Positions 45,420-53,729 of a stretch of 64,000 bases of DNA are shown in pieces. Source of the DNA: Algiphilus sp965216485 (GTDB lineage Bacteria; Pseudomonadota; Gammaproteobacteria; Nevskiales; Nevskiaceae). The stretch is from contig NZ_OZ244162.1 of assembly GCF_965216485.1 (NCBI RefSeq), positions 1,860,001 to 1,924,000 of the forward strand, in the 5' to 3' direction. The translations under genes and the position numbers were made by a program. Numbering within the stretch: the stretch's first letter is position 1; every line of letters begins with the position of its first letter. The notes below the pieces were generated by a model. The model was not told the origin of the DNA, searched no databases, and saw only the letters and a program-made list of their open reading frames with translations.

Positions 45420-46754
45420 TCAGGCCGCGATGCGTCCTTCCTGGCGCAGCTTGTGCAGGTGGGATTCCACGTTGACGCGCGCCAGCGGCATCAGGAAGGG
45501 CGGCGTACTGTCGCCGTAGATCTGCTCGACGATGCGCTCGATGCTCTCGCCAGCGTCGTACAGGCTCGCCACCTGCTGTTCGCGCATTTCGCGGTGGGCG
45601 AGAGTGGCCTGCAGCTTCCAGGTGCCTCCCATGGCCATGCCATGGGAGGGAATGATGACCATGGGATCGAGGGCGATGATGCGCTCGAGCGAAGCGAAGT
45701 ACTGCGCCATGTCACCTTCGTCACCGCCCACGACGACCGTTCCCACGCCCTGGATGAGATCGGACACCAGTGACCAGGCGCGCGATGCCGCCGTCGGCGC
45801 CAGTTGGCCGGCATCGTGCCCGGGCACCGCGATGGCGTGTACCGCTTCACCCTGCCAGGTCGCGATGCGGTCGCCGTCGGCAACGCACTCCACGGTGAGG
45901 CCATCGAACCACTGCGCCCCCTCGCGCGCGGCAATGCGCGCGCGGGTGTCGGCGGAGCAGCGCAGCGGCACCTCATGCCTGCGCGCCAGCACATTGGCGC
46001 GCTCGCAGTGGTCGGGGTGATGGTGTGTGAGGAAGATCGCATCCAGCGGCCAGCCGGCGATGGCCTTCTCCAGGCGCTGCAGCTCGGCATCGGAGGCCGG
46101 CGAGGGGTCGATCAGCAACCCGCTGCCAACGATATAGACGCAGTTGGTGTGCTGGGCGGGCGGAATGGTGTGCGAGCGTACCGGCAGGATACGCAGGCCA
46201 CCCACCGGCTCGACATAGGCAATACGATCCGCCGGCTCGAAGTCGCGGGACAGGTCGGGCGCGCGGTGCGCCGTGGGGTCAGCGGCCAGTGCCTGCAGGA
46301 TGGCCACCGTGGGTGGCGCGCACAGCAGGCGGCCTTCGCGCCAGGCATCCACCCATTCCTCGGGAGTGTGCCACTGCGCGTCGCTGATCTCGCCGGGTTC
46401 CAGGGTCAGGTCTGGCCGGATGCGCAGGTCGACCCGGTAGAAATGCGTGGCAAAGCGGTGGGTGGCCACCGATGGGGTGGTGGCTGCGCCGATCTCGGCC
46501 ATATCGGCCACCAGGTGGTCGGCCAGCATGGTCGGAAGATCGATTCCGATTTCCTCATGCACCTCGCGCGCCATGGCGCGCTGCCGCGCCAGTGCGATGT
46601 CCTCGCCATCGATTCGGTCGGCCGCGTCGACCTTGCCACCGGGGAAGGCCCAGTAGCCGGGAAAGGCGGAGAGATGGGCGTGGCGCTGAACCAGCAACAC
46701 CCGGCCTTCGTGCAGGAGGACGGCCGCGGCCGCGTCGTGGATCTTGGCCGTCAT
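45420..46754 (-). CDS. NUDIX hydrolase - metallo-beta-lactamase fusion
   Basis: 444 residues. N-terminal NUDIX domain (~1-160): PGGKVD (~38), then the Nudix box core REVHEEIGID (63-72) after a short insertion. C-terminal MBL domain (~195-444) with the zinc site H244-x-H246-x-D248-H249 in LTHHHPDHCE, later VPGHDAG (~312) and PSHGMAMGG (~385). The MBL half resembles LACTB2-type nuclease/hydrolase domains ending in a winged helix (HLHKLRQEGRI). NUDIX enzymes cleave nucleoside-diphosphate derivatives such as CoA or ADP-ribose. The fusion suggests two successive hydrolyses of one metabolite, such as an acyl-CoA (inference). ATG start; converges on the DUF3108 gene. Confidence 0.88.
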   Translation of the reverse strand: MTAKIHDAAAAVLLHEGRVLLVQRHAHLSAFPGYWAFPGGKVDAADRIDGEDIALARQRAMAREVHEEIGIDLPTMLADHLVADMAEIGAATTPSVATHRFATHFYRVDLRIRPDLTLEPGEISDAQWHTPEEWVDAWREGRLLCAPPTVAILQALAADPTAHRAPDLSRDFEPADRIAYVEPVGGLRILPVRSHTIPPAQHTNCVYIVGSGLLIDPSPASDAELQRLEKAIAGWPLDAIFLTHHHPDHCERANVLARRHEVPLRCSADTRARIAAREGAQWFDGLTVECVADGDRIATWQGEAVHAIAVPGHDAGQLAPTAASRAWSLVSDLIQGVGTVVVGGDEGDMAQYFASLERIIALDPMVIIPSHGMAMGGTWKLQATLAHREMREQQVASLYDAGESIERIVEQIYGDSTPPFLMPLARVNVESHLHKLRQEGRIAA

Positions 46755-46831
46755 GGGGCGGCGCAGCGCAGGGAGCGAGGGCGTTCAGTCATGTGACAAA
46801 GGGTAACGCAGGCGCTCGGTCTGGGCAGGCT

Positions 46832-47218
46832 TCAGTCGCCCGTCTTGAAGCGGCGCAGGGCGCGGCGGTCGCGCCGATCCGGTCGGCCTTCGGGCTGCGG
46901 CATCCGGTTCGCGCGTCGCTCCAGCCGTGCCTGCTCGCGGCGCTCGATGCTGTCGGCGTGTTCCTGATACAGCCGTTGTGCTTCGGGTGCGCCACGGCGC
47001 TGGTCAGACAGGGCCACAACCGTGACTTCGAAATCTTCCTGACCGCGCCGGATGCGGAGCTGCGCGCCCACCTGCACGTTCTTGCTGACCTTAGGGCGTT
47101 GATCGTCGTAGCGGACATGCCCCGCCTCGATGGCAGTGCGGGCGAGACTGCGGGTGCGGAAGAAGCGCGCTGCCCACAGCCATTTATCCAGGCGGACGCC
47201 TGCGGATTCCTCGTTCAT
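46832..47218 (-). CDS. hslR: Ribosome-associated heat-shock protein Hsp15
   Basis: 128 residues. S4 RNA-binding domain at ~8-75 (RLDKWLWAARFFRTRSLA, AGHVRYDDQRPKVSK) and a highly basic tail (RREQARLERRANR). Hsp15 recycles free 50S subunits that carry a nascent chain. The 3' neighbour is the NUDIX-MBL gene; cysH lies 18 bases upstream. Confidence 0.92.
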   Translation of the reverse strand: MNEESAGVRLDKWLWAARFFRTRSLARTAIEAGHVRYDDQRPKVSKNVQVGAQLRIRRGQEDFEVTVVALSDQRRGAPEAQRLYQEHADSIERREQARLERRANRMPQPEGRPDRRDRRALRRFKTGD

Positions 47219-47236
47219 ACGCGCATAGCGTACAAA

Positions 47237-47968
47237 CTAGAGATGCAGTCCGCACTCCGTTTTCGGCTTGCCCTGCCAACGTCCAGCACGGCCGTCTCCC
47301 TTGACCGTGCAGTGCACGCAGCCAATGGATGAGTAGCCTTCCTTCACCAGTGGATGAAAGGGCAGGTCGTGTTCGCGGATGTAGGCGTCGCGCGCCTCGC
47401 GGCTGACGTCAATCATCGGGTTGAACTTGAGAATGCCGCGGCGCCACTCGAAGATTTCCATGTCGGCCCGGTGGTCCGTCTGCCAGCGCATCAGGCTGGA
47501 GACCCAGACATCGTAGCCAGGCTTGGCGGCTTCCAGGGGCTCGACCTTGTTGACCGCACAGCAGAAATCCGGGTCGCGCTGGTAGGTCTTGTCCTCGCGG
47601 GTGAACTGGTGCTTCCACTCCTCCGCGCGCAGCGAGAAGACGCTCAGGCCGAACAATTCGGTGAGGTAGTCCCGATAGGCGATGGTTTCCGGAAAGTGGT
47701 AACCGGTGTCGATGAAGGCGATCGGCTGCTCCGGGCGCACACTGTGAATAATGTGCAGGAAGTAGGCCGAGGTGGCCGCAAAGGAGGACGTCACCAATAC
47801 CCGCGAGGGGGAAAAGTCCTCGTACAGACGGTGCAGCCGCTGCTTGAAGTCCAGCGGCGCGTAGTCGGCGTTGAGCTGCGCGATGCGTCCTTCCGAGGGT
47901 GCGGCGCGGCCGCGCGACGGGCTGGGCGCGGCGGATATCGTCGCCAGCTCGGCAGCGGTTTCGGTCAT
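47237..47968 (-). CDS. cysH: Assimilatory APS/PAPS reductase, iron-sulfur type
   Basis: 243 residues from ATG 47968, which has GAGAGG 8 bases before it; ATG 47989 is an alternative without a binding site. PP-loop region reads VLVTSSFAATSAYFLH (~50). Two Cys pairs, CC in DFCCAVNKVEPL and CVHC near residue 220, mark the [4Fe-4S] form that reduces APS directly, and the C-terminal KTECGLH holds the catalytic Cys. It makes sulfite for cysteine synthesis. An AT-rich leader lies upstream. Confidence 0.92.
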   Translation of the reverse strand: MTETAAELATISAAPSPSRGRAAPSEGRIAQLNADYAPLDFKQRLHRLYEDFSPSRVLVTSSFAATSAYFLHIIHSVRPEQPIAFIDTGYHFPETIAYRDYLTELFGLSVFSLRAEEWKHQFTREDKTYQRDPDFCCAVNKVEPLEAAKPGYDVWVSSLMRWQTDHRADMEIFEWRRGILKFNPMIDVSREARDAYIREHDLPFHPLVKEGYSSIGCVHCTVKGDGRAGRWQGKPKTECGLHL

Positions 47969-47989
47969 GGGGGTGGCCTCTCGATCCAT

Positions 47990-48064
47990 GGCCGAATGAT
48001 ACGGGCGGACAAGTGTTTTTAAAACCTTTTGTGTGCAATGTCTTTAATGATATGCACTTGAGGT
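47990..48064 (-). promoter_or_regulatory. AT-rich leader/promoter region upstream of cysH
   Basis: 75 bases between fxsA and cysH with A/T runs (TTTTTAAAA, CCTTTTG, TTTAATGATAT) that stand out in GC-rich surroundings. On the - strand TTAAAG, 17 bases and TTTTAA give a loose sigma70-like pair. A regulator such as CysB usually binds AT-rich sites here, but I cannot define the operator. Confidence 0.4.
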
Positions 48065-48508
48065 CTAACTGCTGTGGTCTTCATCGCGGTCGATGGAACG
48101 GTCCCGGCGCACTTCAACGAACTCGCCTTCGATGATGGTGGGTTCGTGGAAATGGGGGCGCGCGCGGCGTACGCCGGCGTCGGCAGCACTCAGGGCCGGT
48201 GCCCGGATCTGCGGGATCAGCAGCAGCACGGCCAGGCTATCCGATAGCGGGCCGGGCAGGATCAGCAGCATGCCGGCCAGGAAGTGGAACAGTGCGTTGA
48301 GCAGGGTCCGCGCCGGGATCTCTTCGCGCGCCAGCGCCGCCTGCAGCTCCTGCACAACCTGAAAACCGGTGCGGCGGATGATGATCACGCCAAGCGCGAT
48401 ACTGCCCAGCATCCAGAGCAGTACGCCGCCACCGCCGATGGCATCGGCGATACGGGCACTGAGCAGGATTTCGAGCACCATCCAGAGGATGAAGACAACG
48501 AGGGGCAT
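48065..48508 (-). CDS. fxsA: FxsA family membrane protein
   Basis: 147 residues from ATG 48508 with GGAG 9 bases before; longer frames upstream are shadows. Spans: MPLVVFILWMVLEILLSARIADAIG, LLWMLGSIALGVIIIRR and ALFHFLAGMLLILPGPLSD, all FxsA landmarks including the G-x-x-x-x-R-R-T-G element. The acidic and basic tail (IIEGEFVEVRRDRS) is cytoplasmic. FxsA was named for suppressing F-plasmid exclusion of phage T7; its cellular role is otherwise unclear. Confidence 0.9.
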   Translation of the reverse strand: MPLVVFILWMVLEILLSARIADAIGGGGVLLWMLGSIALGVIIIRRTGFQVVQELQAALAREEIPARTLLNALFHFLAGMLLILPGPLSDSLAVLLLIPQIRAPALSAADAGVRRARPHFHEPTIIEGEFVEVRRDRSIDRDEDHSS

Positions 48509-48668
48509 GGGTGCTCCACGCGGTGGGGGAAGCGGCCAGTGCGTGACAGTCACGAACACGGGCATGCCAAGCATAACGTGCCCGCAGTGCGCACGCGGCA
48601 GCCTCGTCGACCGACAACGCGCTGGTAATCTTGCTGCACGGGCAAACAGAACCATAAGAGATTCGACC

Positions 48669-50030
48669 ATGCAGCGAGCCCAGTTCCGAATGCGACGCGA
48701 GCGAAGCCTGTTGTTGCTGGCTGTGGGGCTGCTCGCTGGCTGCGGGCAAGCGGTGCCGCCTGCCAGCGAACCCCCTTCGGAAACCCAGCCGCTGGTGGTT
48801 GTCACCCGCAATGCCCCCACGTCCTACCGGCTCGATCGGCGGGGGCTGCCGGCCGGCCCTGAGGTGGGGCTGGTGCGCGCCTTTGCGGAGGCGCAGGGCG
48901 TGCCACTGCGTTGGCTGGTCAAAGACTCCACCGATGCCGTCTTGCGCGCCCTTGATCGGGGCGAGGCCCATCTGGCCGCGGCAGGCCTGACCCGAACCGT
49001 CGGTCGCGACCAGCGCTTTCGGGTCACGGCACCGTATCGCGCCGTCCGCGAGGTATTGGTCTGCCAGCGCCATCATCTACGGCTGTCCTCCCTCGATGCG
49101 CTACCCGCCGATACGGTGCTCCGGGTGGCGGCCGGGACGAGCTATGTCGATACGCTGCAGCGGATGAAGGCGGCCGGTGTCGTGACGGATTTCAAGGTCG
49201 TGCAACGGCGCAGCACCGAGGCGCTGTTGCGCGAGATCGACGAGAAGGGCGGCTTCTGCACGCTCGCGGATTCCACCATTGTCGCCCTCATCCGCCGCAC
49301 ATTGCCGCATCTCGATGTGGTGACCGAGGTCGGCAAGCCGAAGCAGCTCGTTTGGTATGCGGCGCAAGCTTTCGAGGATGTGGCCGCCTCTGCCCGGGAG
49401 TGGCTGGGAAGTGCAGACGGGCGCGCGGCCATCGATCACATGGAGTACCGCTACTACGCCTATATTCCGGATTTCGATTTCGTGGATTTGCGCGCGCTCA
49501 ATCGCCGCGTCGAGACACGATTGCCTCGCTTCAAGCCGCTCTTCCTGAAGGCGGCGCAGAAGACGCAGTTGGCGCCGGATCTGCTTGCAGCGCTGTCCTA
49601 TCAGGAGTCGCACTGGGACCCGGATGCACGCAGCCGTACCGGCGTTCGCGGAATGATGATGCTGACCGAGCGCACGGCCGAATATCTTGGAGTGGACCGC
49701 CTGGACCCCACACAGGCTATCGAAGGGGGTGCACGCTATCTGGCCGAACAGCGCGACCGCCTCCCTGCCCATATTCCGGAGCCCGACCGCAGTTACCTCG
49801 CGCTTGCGGCCTACAACCTTGGCCGTGCCCACCTGCTCGACGCACGGAGCTTGGCGCGACGGCTGGGCCGGAATCCGGATTCATGGGCAGACATGCGTGA
49901 GGTGCTCCCGCTGCTGACGGAGGAGCGCTACTACCAGCAGCTCAAGTTTGGCTATGCCCGCGGTTACCAGCCCGTGTATTACGTGCAACGCATTCGCAAC
50001 TATCGTGACGTCATCCGCCACCATTTTTGA
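48669..50030 (+). CDS. MltF-like membrane-bound lytic transglycosylase, copy 1
   Basis: 453 residues from ATG 48669 (ATG 48690 possible). Lipobox Cys25 in LLAGC. Residues ~35-265 are a periplasmic solute-binding (SBP_bac_3) domain with PLVVVTRNAP and RDQRFRVTAPY. The C-terminal SLT domain has the catalytic Glu in YQESHWDPDARSRTGVRG followed by MMMLTERTAEYLGV, then AAYNLGRAH. This is the MltF order, with the ligand-binding domain regulating glycan cleavage. A second copy follows 70 bases later. Confidence 0.93.
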   Translation: MQRAQFRMRRERSLLLLAVGLLAGCGQAVPPASEPPSETQPLVVVTRNAPTSYRLDRRGLPAGPEVGLVRAFAEAQGVPLRWLVKDSTDAVLRALDRGEAHLAAAGLTRTVGRDQRFRVTAPYRAVREVLVCQRHHLRLSSLDALPADTVLRVAAGTSYVDTLQRMKAAGVVTDFKVVQRRSTEALLREIDEKGGFCTLADSTIVALIRRTLPHLDVVTEVGKPKQLVWYAAQAFEDVAASAREWLGSADGRAAIDHMEYRYYAYIPDFDFVDLRALNRRVETRLPRFKPLFLKAAQKTQLAPDLLAALSYQESHWDPDARSRTGVRGMMMLTERTAEYLGVDRLDPTQAIEGGARYLAEQRDRLPAHIPEPDRSYLALAAYNLGRAHLLDARSLARRLGRNPDSWADMREVLPLLTEERYYQQLKFGYARGYQPVYYVQRIRNYRDVIRHHF

Positions 50031-50100
50031 GACACCGCCGAGGGCCACGCTCGTCAGTTGTTAAGGTCTTGAAGTTGTTCAAGAATCAAGGGAGCGCGTT

Positions 50101-51471
50101 GTGAGGTATGGAAAGGCGGTCGGTTTCACCCTTGCCTTGGCGCTGGCACTGAGCCTGAGCGCTTGTGGCGGCAGTCCGGAAGGCGCTGCGGGCAAGGAGC
50201 TTGCGGCACCCTCCGAGACGCAGCCGCTGGTGGTCGCCACGAGAAACGCGGCCACCGCGTATGTCTTCGATCGTCATGGCAAGGCTTCCGGCCCGGAGTA
50301 CGATCTGGTGGCAGCCTTCGCCGCGGCGCAGGGCATGACGGTGGAATGGAAGGTGCTGGATACCACGGCTGGGGTGCTGCAGGCGCTGGAGCAGGGCAAG
50401 GCGCATATGGCTGCCGCAGGTCTGAGTCGCACCGAGGCGCGTGACGCCCGATTCCTCCCCGGCGGCAGCTACCGCGAGGTGCAGGAGGAGCTGGTTTGCC
50501 AACGCGGGCAGGTGCGCGGCAAAGACCTGGAGCAGCTGCCGGAAGGCACGCGCATCCTCGTGGGTGCAGGCACCAGTTACGCCGATTCCTTGCAAGATCG
50601 CAATGCCGGCGCCGCTACCACGATCGCTTTTGATACCACCGATGCGATGGGCACGGAACGTCTACTCGCCGCGGTTGCCCAGGACGGCACCTTCTGCACG
50701 GTGGCCGATGACACCATCGTGGCGATGAACCGGCGCATCTTTCCCAATCTGGATGTCGTGCTCGACATCGGCGCGCCGCGCGCCCTGGCCTGGTACGTTG
50801 CGCCGGGACACGCCGCACTGGCCGAGCAGTCGGCGCAGTGGATGCGGGGTGACAGCGGTCAGCAAGCCATCACGGCGATGGGCAATCGCTACTACGACTA
50901 CATCTCCGAGTTCGACTTCGTCGACCTGCGTGCGCTCAACCGCAAGATGGAGAGTGAACTGCCGGCCTACAAGCCGCTCTTCCAGGAGGCGGCCGAACGC
51001 ACCGAACTGGCACCGGATCTGCTCGCGGCGCAGGCCTATCAGGAATCGCATTGGGATCCGACTGCGCGCAGCCCCACCGGTGTGCGCGGCATCATGATGC
51101 TGACACAGAACACCGCGAAGTCGCTGGGGGTGGAGGATCGCCTTGATCCCGAGCAAGCCATTGATGGCGGGGCCCGCTATCTGGCCGATCAGCGTGCGCG
51201 CCTGCCCGACACCATTCCCGAACCTGATCGCAGTTTTTTGGCATTGGCTGCCTACAACGTGGGTCGCGCGCATCTGCTCGATGCCCGCAAGCTGGCGCGC
51301 GAGCTCGGCCGGGACCCCGATTCCTGGGCCGACATGCGCGAGGTTCTGCCGCTGCTCAGCGAGCCCGACTACTACAAGGACCTCAAGTACGGCTACGCGC
51401 GCGGCCATGAGCCGGTGCAATACGTGCAGCGGATTCGCAACTACCGCGACGTCATCGCCAACGACTTCTGA
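50101..51471 (+). CDS. MltF-like membrane-bound lytic transglycosylase, copy 2
   Basis: 456 residues, GTG start with AAGGGAG 7 bases before. Lipobox Cys22 in LSLSAC. Same domain order as copy 1: binding domain beginning QPLVVATRNAATAY, with GRTEARDARF-type middle, then the SLT domain with Glu in YQESHWDPTARSPTGVRG and MMLTQNTAKSLGVEDRLD. The copies match closely in the catalytic half, with a one-residue difference at GVDRLD versus GVEDRLD. Binding-domain loops differ more. They are probably a tandem duplication with divergent ligand sensing. Converges on the UMF1 gene with a 12-base gap. Confidence 0.93.
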   Translation: MRYGKAVGFTLALALALSLSACGGSPEGAAGKELAAPSETQPLVVATRNAATAYVFDRHGKASGPEYDLVAAFAAAQGMTVEWKVLDTTAGVLQALEQGKAHMAAAGLSRTEARDARFLPGGSYREVQEELVCQRGQVRGKDLEQLPEGTRILVGAGTSYADSLQDRNAGAATTIAFDTTDAMGTERLLAAVAQDGTFCTVADDTIVAMNRRIFPNLDVVLDIGAPRALAWYVAPGHAALAEQSAQWMRGDSGQQAITAMGNRYYDYISEFDFVDLRALNRKMESELPAYKPLFQEAAERTELAPDLLAAQAYQESHWDPTARSPTGVRGIMMLTQNTAKSLGVEDRLDPEQAIDGGARYLADQRARLPDTIPEPDRSFLALAAYNVGRAHLLDARKLARELGRDPDSWADMREVLPLLSEPDYYKDLKYGYARGHEPVQYVQRIRNYRDVIANDF

Positions 51472-51483
51472 GTGTTCCTTCGC

Positions 51484-52815
51484 TCAGCGCGGATCGCGAT
51501 GGCGCAGGGCGGTCGCTTCACCGCGCTGGGTATCGACCACGATGGTCGCTCCCAGCGCGGCGGCGAAGAGCAGCACGCAGAAGACAATGGCGTCCGCCAG
51601 GCCGAATAGCGCTTGAATCAAGCCCAGGCCAAGCATGCCGAAGACGGCTGCGAGCTTGGACACCATGCCCCAGATCCCGAACATCTCGGCCGCCTTGTTG
51701 CGTGGCGTGAGCACGCCCACCAGCGCGCGGCCTGCGGACTGGCTGGAGCCCAGGCTGAGTCCGGAGAGCACGCCGGCGAAAAGGAAGAGATGCTGCGCCT
51801 CCCAATCAAGGCCAAAGCGCGTATTGAGAAAGGCCGTCAGGGCAGGGGTCTGCCAGATGGCGATGATGGCGGCGATCCACAGGCTGAGCGTGACCAGATA
51901 GACGCGCTTGGCGCCCACACGGCTCTGCATGAAGCCAAAGGTGAAGGCGCCAATCGTGGCCGTGATCTGCACCGTCACGAACATCGCCACCCGCGTCGAT
52001 TCATCCCACCCGATGACTTGCGCGCCGTAGATGAAAGCGAAGCTGATGACGATGTAGATGCCGGCCATGACGAAGAAAATCGATACCATCAGCCACCCCA
52101 GATCGCGCAGGCCGGAGATGCCGGCAATGGTGCTCCGAATGCGGCTCACCCCCAGTGTCAACCAGCGCTGATCCGGCGGCAGGGTGTAGCGACGGCCGCG
52201 TTCGCGCACGAACAGAAAAGTGGGAATGGCAGCGAGCAGGAAGAAGACCGCGGCGAAGGGCCCGACCCAGCGCACGGTATCGAAGTTCTCCGCGCTCACC
52301 TCTCCCAGAAAGGCGAGGGCGAAGGCGGTACTGACCAGACCGCCGACGTAGCCCATGCCCCAGCCCAGTCCGGAAATCCAGCCCAGCGCGCGCGGGGGGC
52401 CGAGTCCGGGCAGAAAGGCCGAAATGAAGCTTTCGCCGATGCCGTAAAAATAGTTGGACAGGATGATCAGCAGAACGCCAAGCCAGGCCATGCCGGGTTC
52501 CACGAAGAACAGCAGCGCCGTGGTCCCCACAGTGCCGGCATAGCTGGCGAACAAGAAGGCCTTGCGCGTGCGCGTTGCATCCATGATGGCGCCCGCCAGC
52601 GGCGCGGTCACCACCACCAGCAGGGCGCTGACCGCCAGGGCGATGCTCCATAGCAGGTTGCCGTAGCGGTAATCGGGGGCATCACCGACGATGACCCGCG
52701 TGAACAGGTCGCCGTAGATGACGGTGATGATCAGCAGGGTATAGGCCTGATTGGCGAAGTCGAACATGCCCCAGCCGAAGATTTCCCGGCCCGGCGCCAG
52801 CTTGCGGGTCACCAT
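51484..52815 (-). CDS. UMF1-family MFS transporter
   Basis: 443 residues from ATG 52815 with AAGGTGG 8 bases before; it overlaps the PHP gene stop by 7 bases. Starts with the family signature GWGMFDFANQAY, then twelve likely membrane helices. The half-way loop contains REGRRYTLP-like basic stretch. The UMF1 (Atg22-like, PF11700) family includes vacuolar amino-acid effluxers and uncharacterised bacterial proteins. Substrate unknown. Confidence 0.9.
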   Translation of the reverse strand: MVTRKLAPGREIFGWGMFDFANQAYTLLIITVIYGDLFTRVIVGDAPDYRYGNLLWSIALAVSALLVVVTAPLAGAIMDATRTRKAFLFASYAGTVGTTALLFFVEPGMAWLGVLLIILSNYFYGIGESFISAFLPGLGPPRALGWISGLGWGMGYVGGLVSTAFALAFLGEVSAENFDTVRWVGPFAAVFFLLAAIPTFLFVRERGRRYTLPPDQRWLTLGVSRIRSTIAGISGLRDLGWLMVSIFFVMAGIYIVISFAFIYGAQVIGWDESTRVAMFVTVQITATIGAFTFGFMQSRVGAKRVYLVTLSLWIAAIIAIWQTPALTAFLNTRFGLDWEAQHLFLFAGVLSGLSLGSSQSAGRALVGVLTPRNKAAEMFGIWGMVSKLAAVFGMLGLGLIQALFGLADAIVFCVLLFAAALGATIVVDTQRGEATALRHRDPR

Positions 52816-53729
52816 GCGCGTGCCACCTTCTTCAAGGGTGCGGAGGAAGCTGCTGGGGTCGAATGCGGCCAGCGCGCGTGCTGCCAGATCGGCGTGACCG
52901 GCGCCGGCAGTGGTGGCAACTGACCGAGGCGGATCCAATGCTGTGCGGGGTCGTGGAAATCGGAACCCAGAGAGCCAAGCAGGCCGCGCTCCACCGCGTA
53001 GCGCGCAAGCTGATCCTGCGCGCCGGCGGGTGCCTGCGCCGCGGTGCTGAGTTCGATGGCATCGCCGCCTGCTTCCGCGAAGGCAGCGACGGTCCGTCGT
53101 CGCCGGGCGTGGGTGCGGGCATAGCGCAAGGGGTGCGCGAGCACGGCGATACCGCCGGCGGCGTGAATGACCGCCACGGCTTCCTCGAGCGGTAGCCACG
53201 CACTCTTGACCGCAGCGCCCTTGCCATCGGCGAGATGTCGTTGAAAGGCGGCCTTCATGTCACGCGCATAGCCCTGCGTGACCAGCATGCGCGCGAAATG
53301 GGTGCGCGTAAGGCGGTCGTGACCCGCGATGCGCCGCGTTTGTGCCAGGGCTTCGGGTACGCCGGCCGCGGACAGGCGCTGGGCGATCTGCTCGGCGCGG
53401 CTCTGGCGCTGGGCGTCCAGTCGCTGCAGCGCGCCCTGCAGCGTTCGATTGCCGGGATCAATGGCCAGACCCACCACGTGCACAGTGTGGGCATTGAAGG
53501 TGCAGGAGAGCTCGATGCCGGGCAACAGGCGCAGGCCGTGCGCGGACGAAGCCTGTGCCGCGGCGGGCAGGCCGTCCACGGTGTCGTGGTCGGTCAACGC
53601 CCATTCTTCGATGCCGTGGGCGGCAAGTCGGGCCACGAGGGCGTCGACCGGCAGTACCCCATCCGACACATCGGAATGGATGTGGTAGTCGCAGCCCCTG
53701 GCGGCCCGATCCTGCAGTGCTCTATCCAC
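52809..53729 (-). CDS. PHP-domain phosphoesterase (TrpH/RNase AM-like)
   Basis: 306 residues, GTG start overlapping the upstream gene by 8 bases. All PHP metal sites are visible: DYHIHSD (~14-20), TDHDT (~46), PGIELS (~70), VLAHP (~195) and GSDFHDP (~253). Relatives such as E. coli YciV/TrpH (RNase AM) trim 5'-phosphorylated RNAs and 3',5'-bisphosphonucleotides. It usually neighbours trp genes; here it follows a quinoprotein dehydrogenase, so the neighbourhood is not informative. Confidence 0.88.
   Translation of the reverse strand: MDRALQDRAARGCDYHIHSDVSDGVLPVDALVARLAAHGIEEWALTDHDTVDGLPAAAQASSAHGLRLLPGIELSCTFNAHTVHVVGLAIDPGNRTLQGALQRLDAQRQSRAEQIAQRLSAAGVPEALAQTRRIAGHDRLTRTHFARMLVTQGYARDMKAAFQRHLADGKGAAVKSAWLPLEEAVAVIHAAGGIAVLAHPLRYARTHARRRRTVAAFAEAGGDAIELSTAAQAPAGAQDQLARYAVERGLLGSLGSDFHDPAQHWIRLGQLPPLPAPVTPIWQHARWPHSTPAASSAPLKKVARAW

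Noticed and set aside
48631..48658. TTGCTG - 16 bases - CATAAG before the first MltF-like gene
   Set aside because: Would put the transcript start within a few bases of the ATG; match is modest, so not called.
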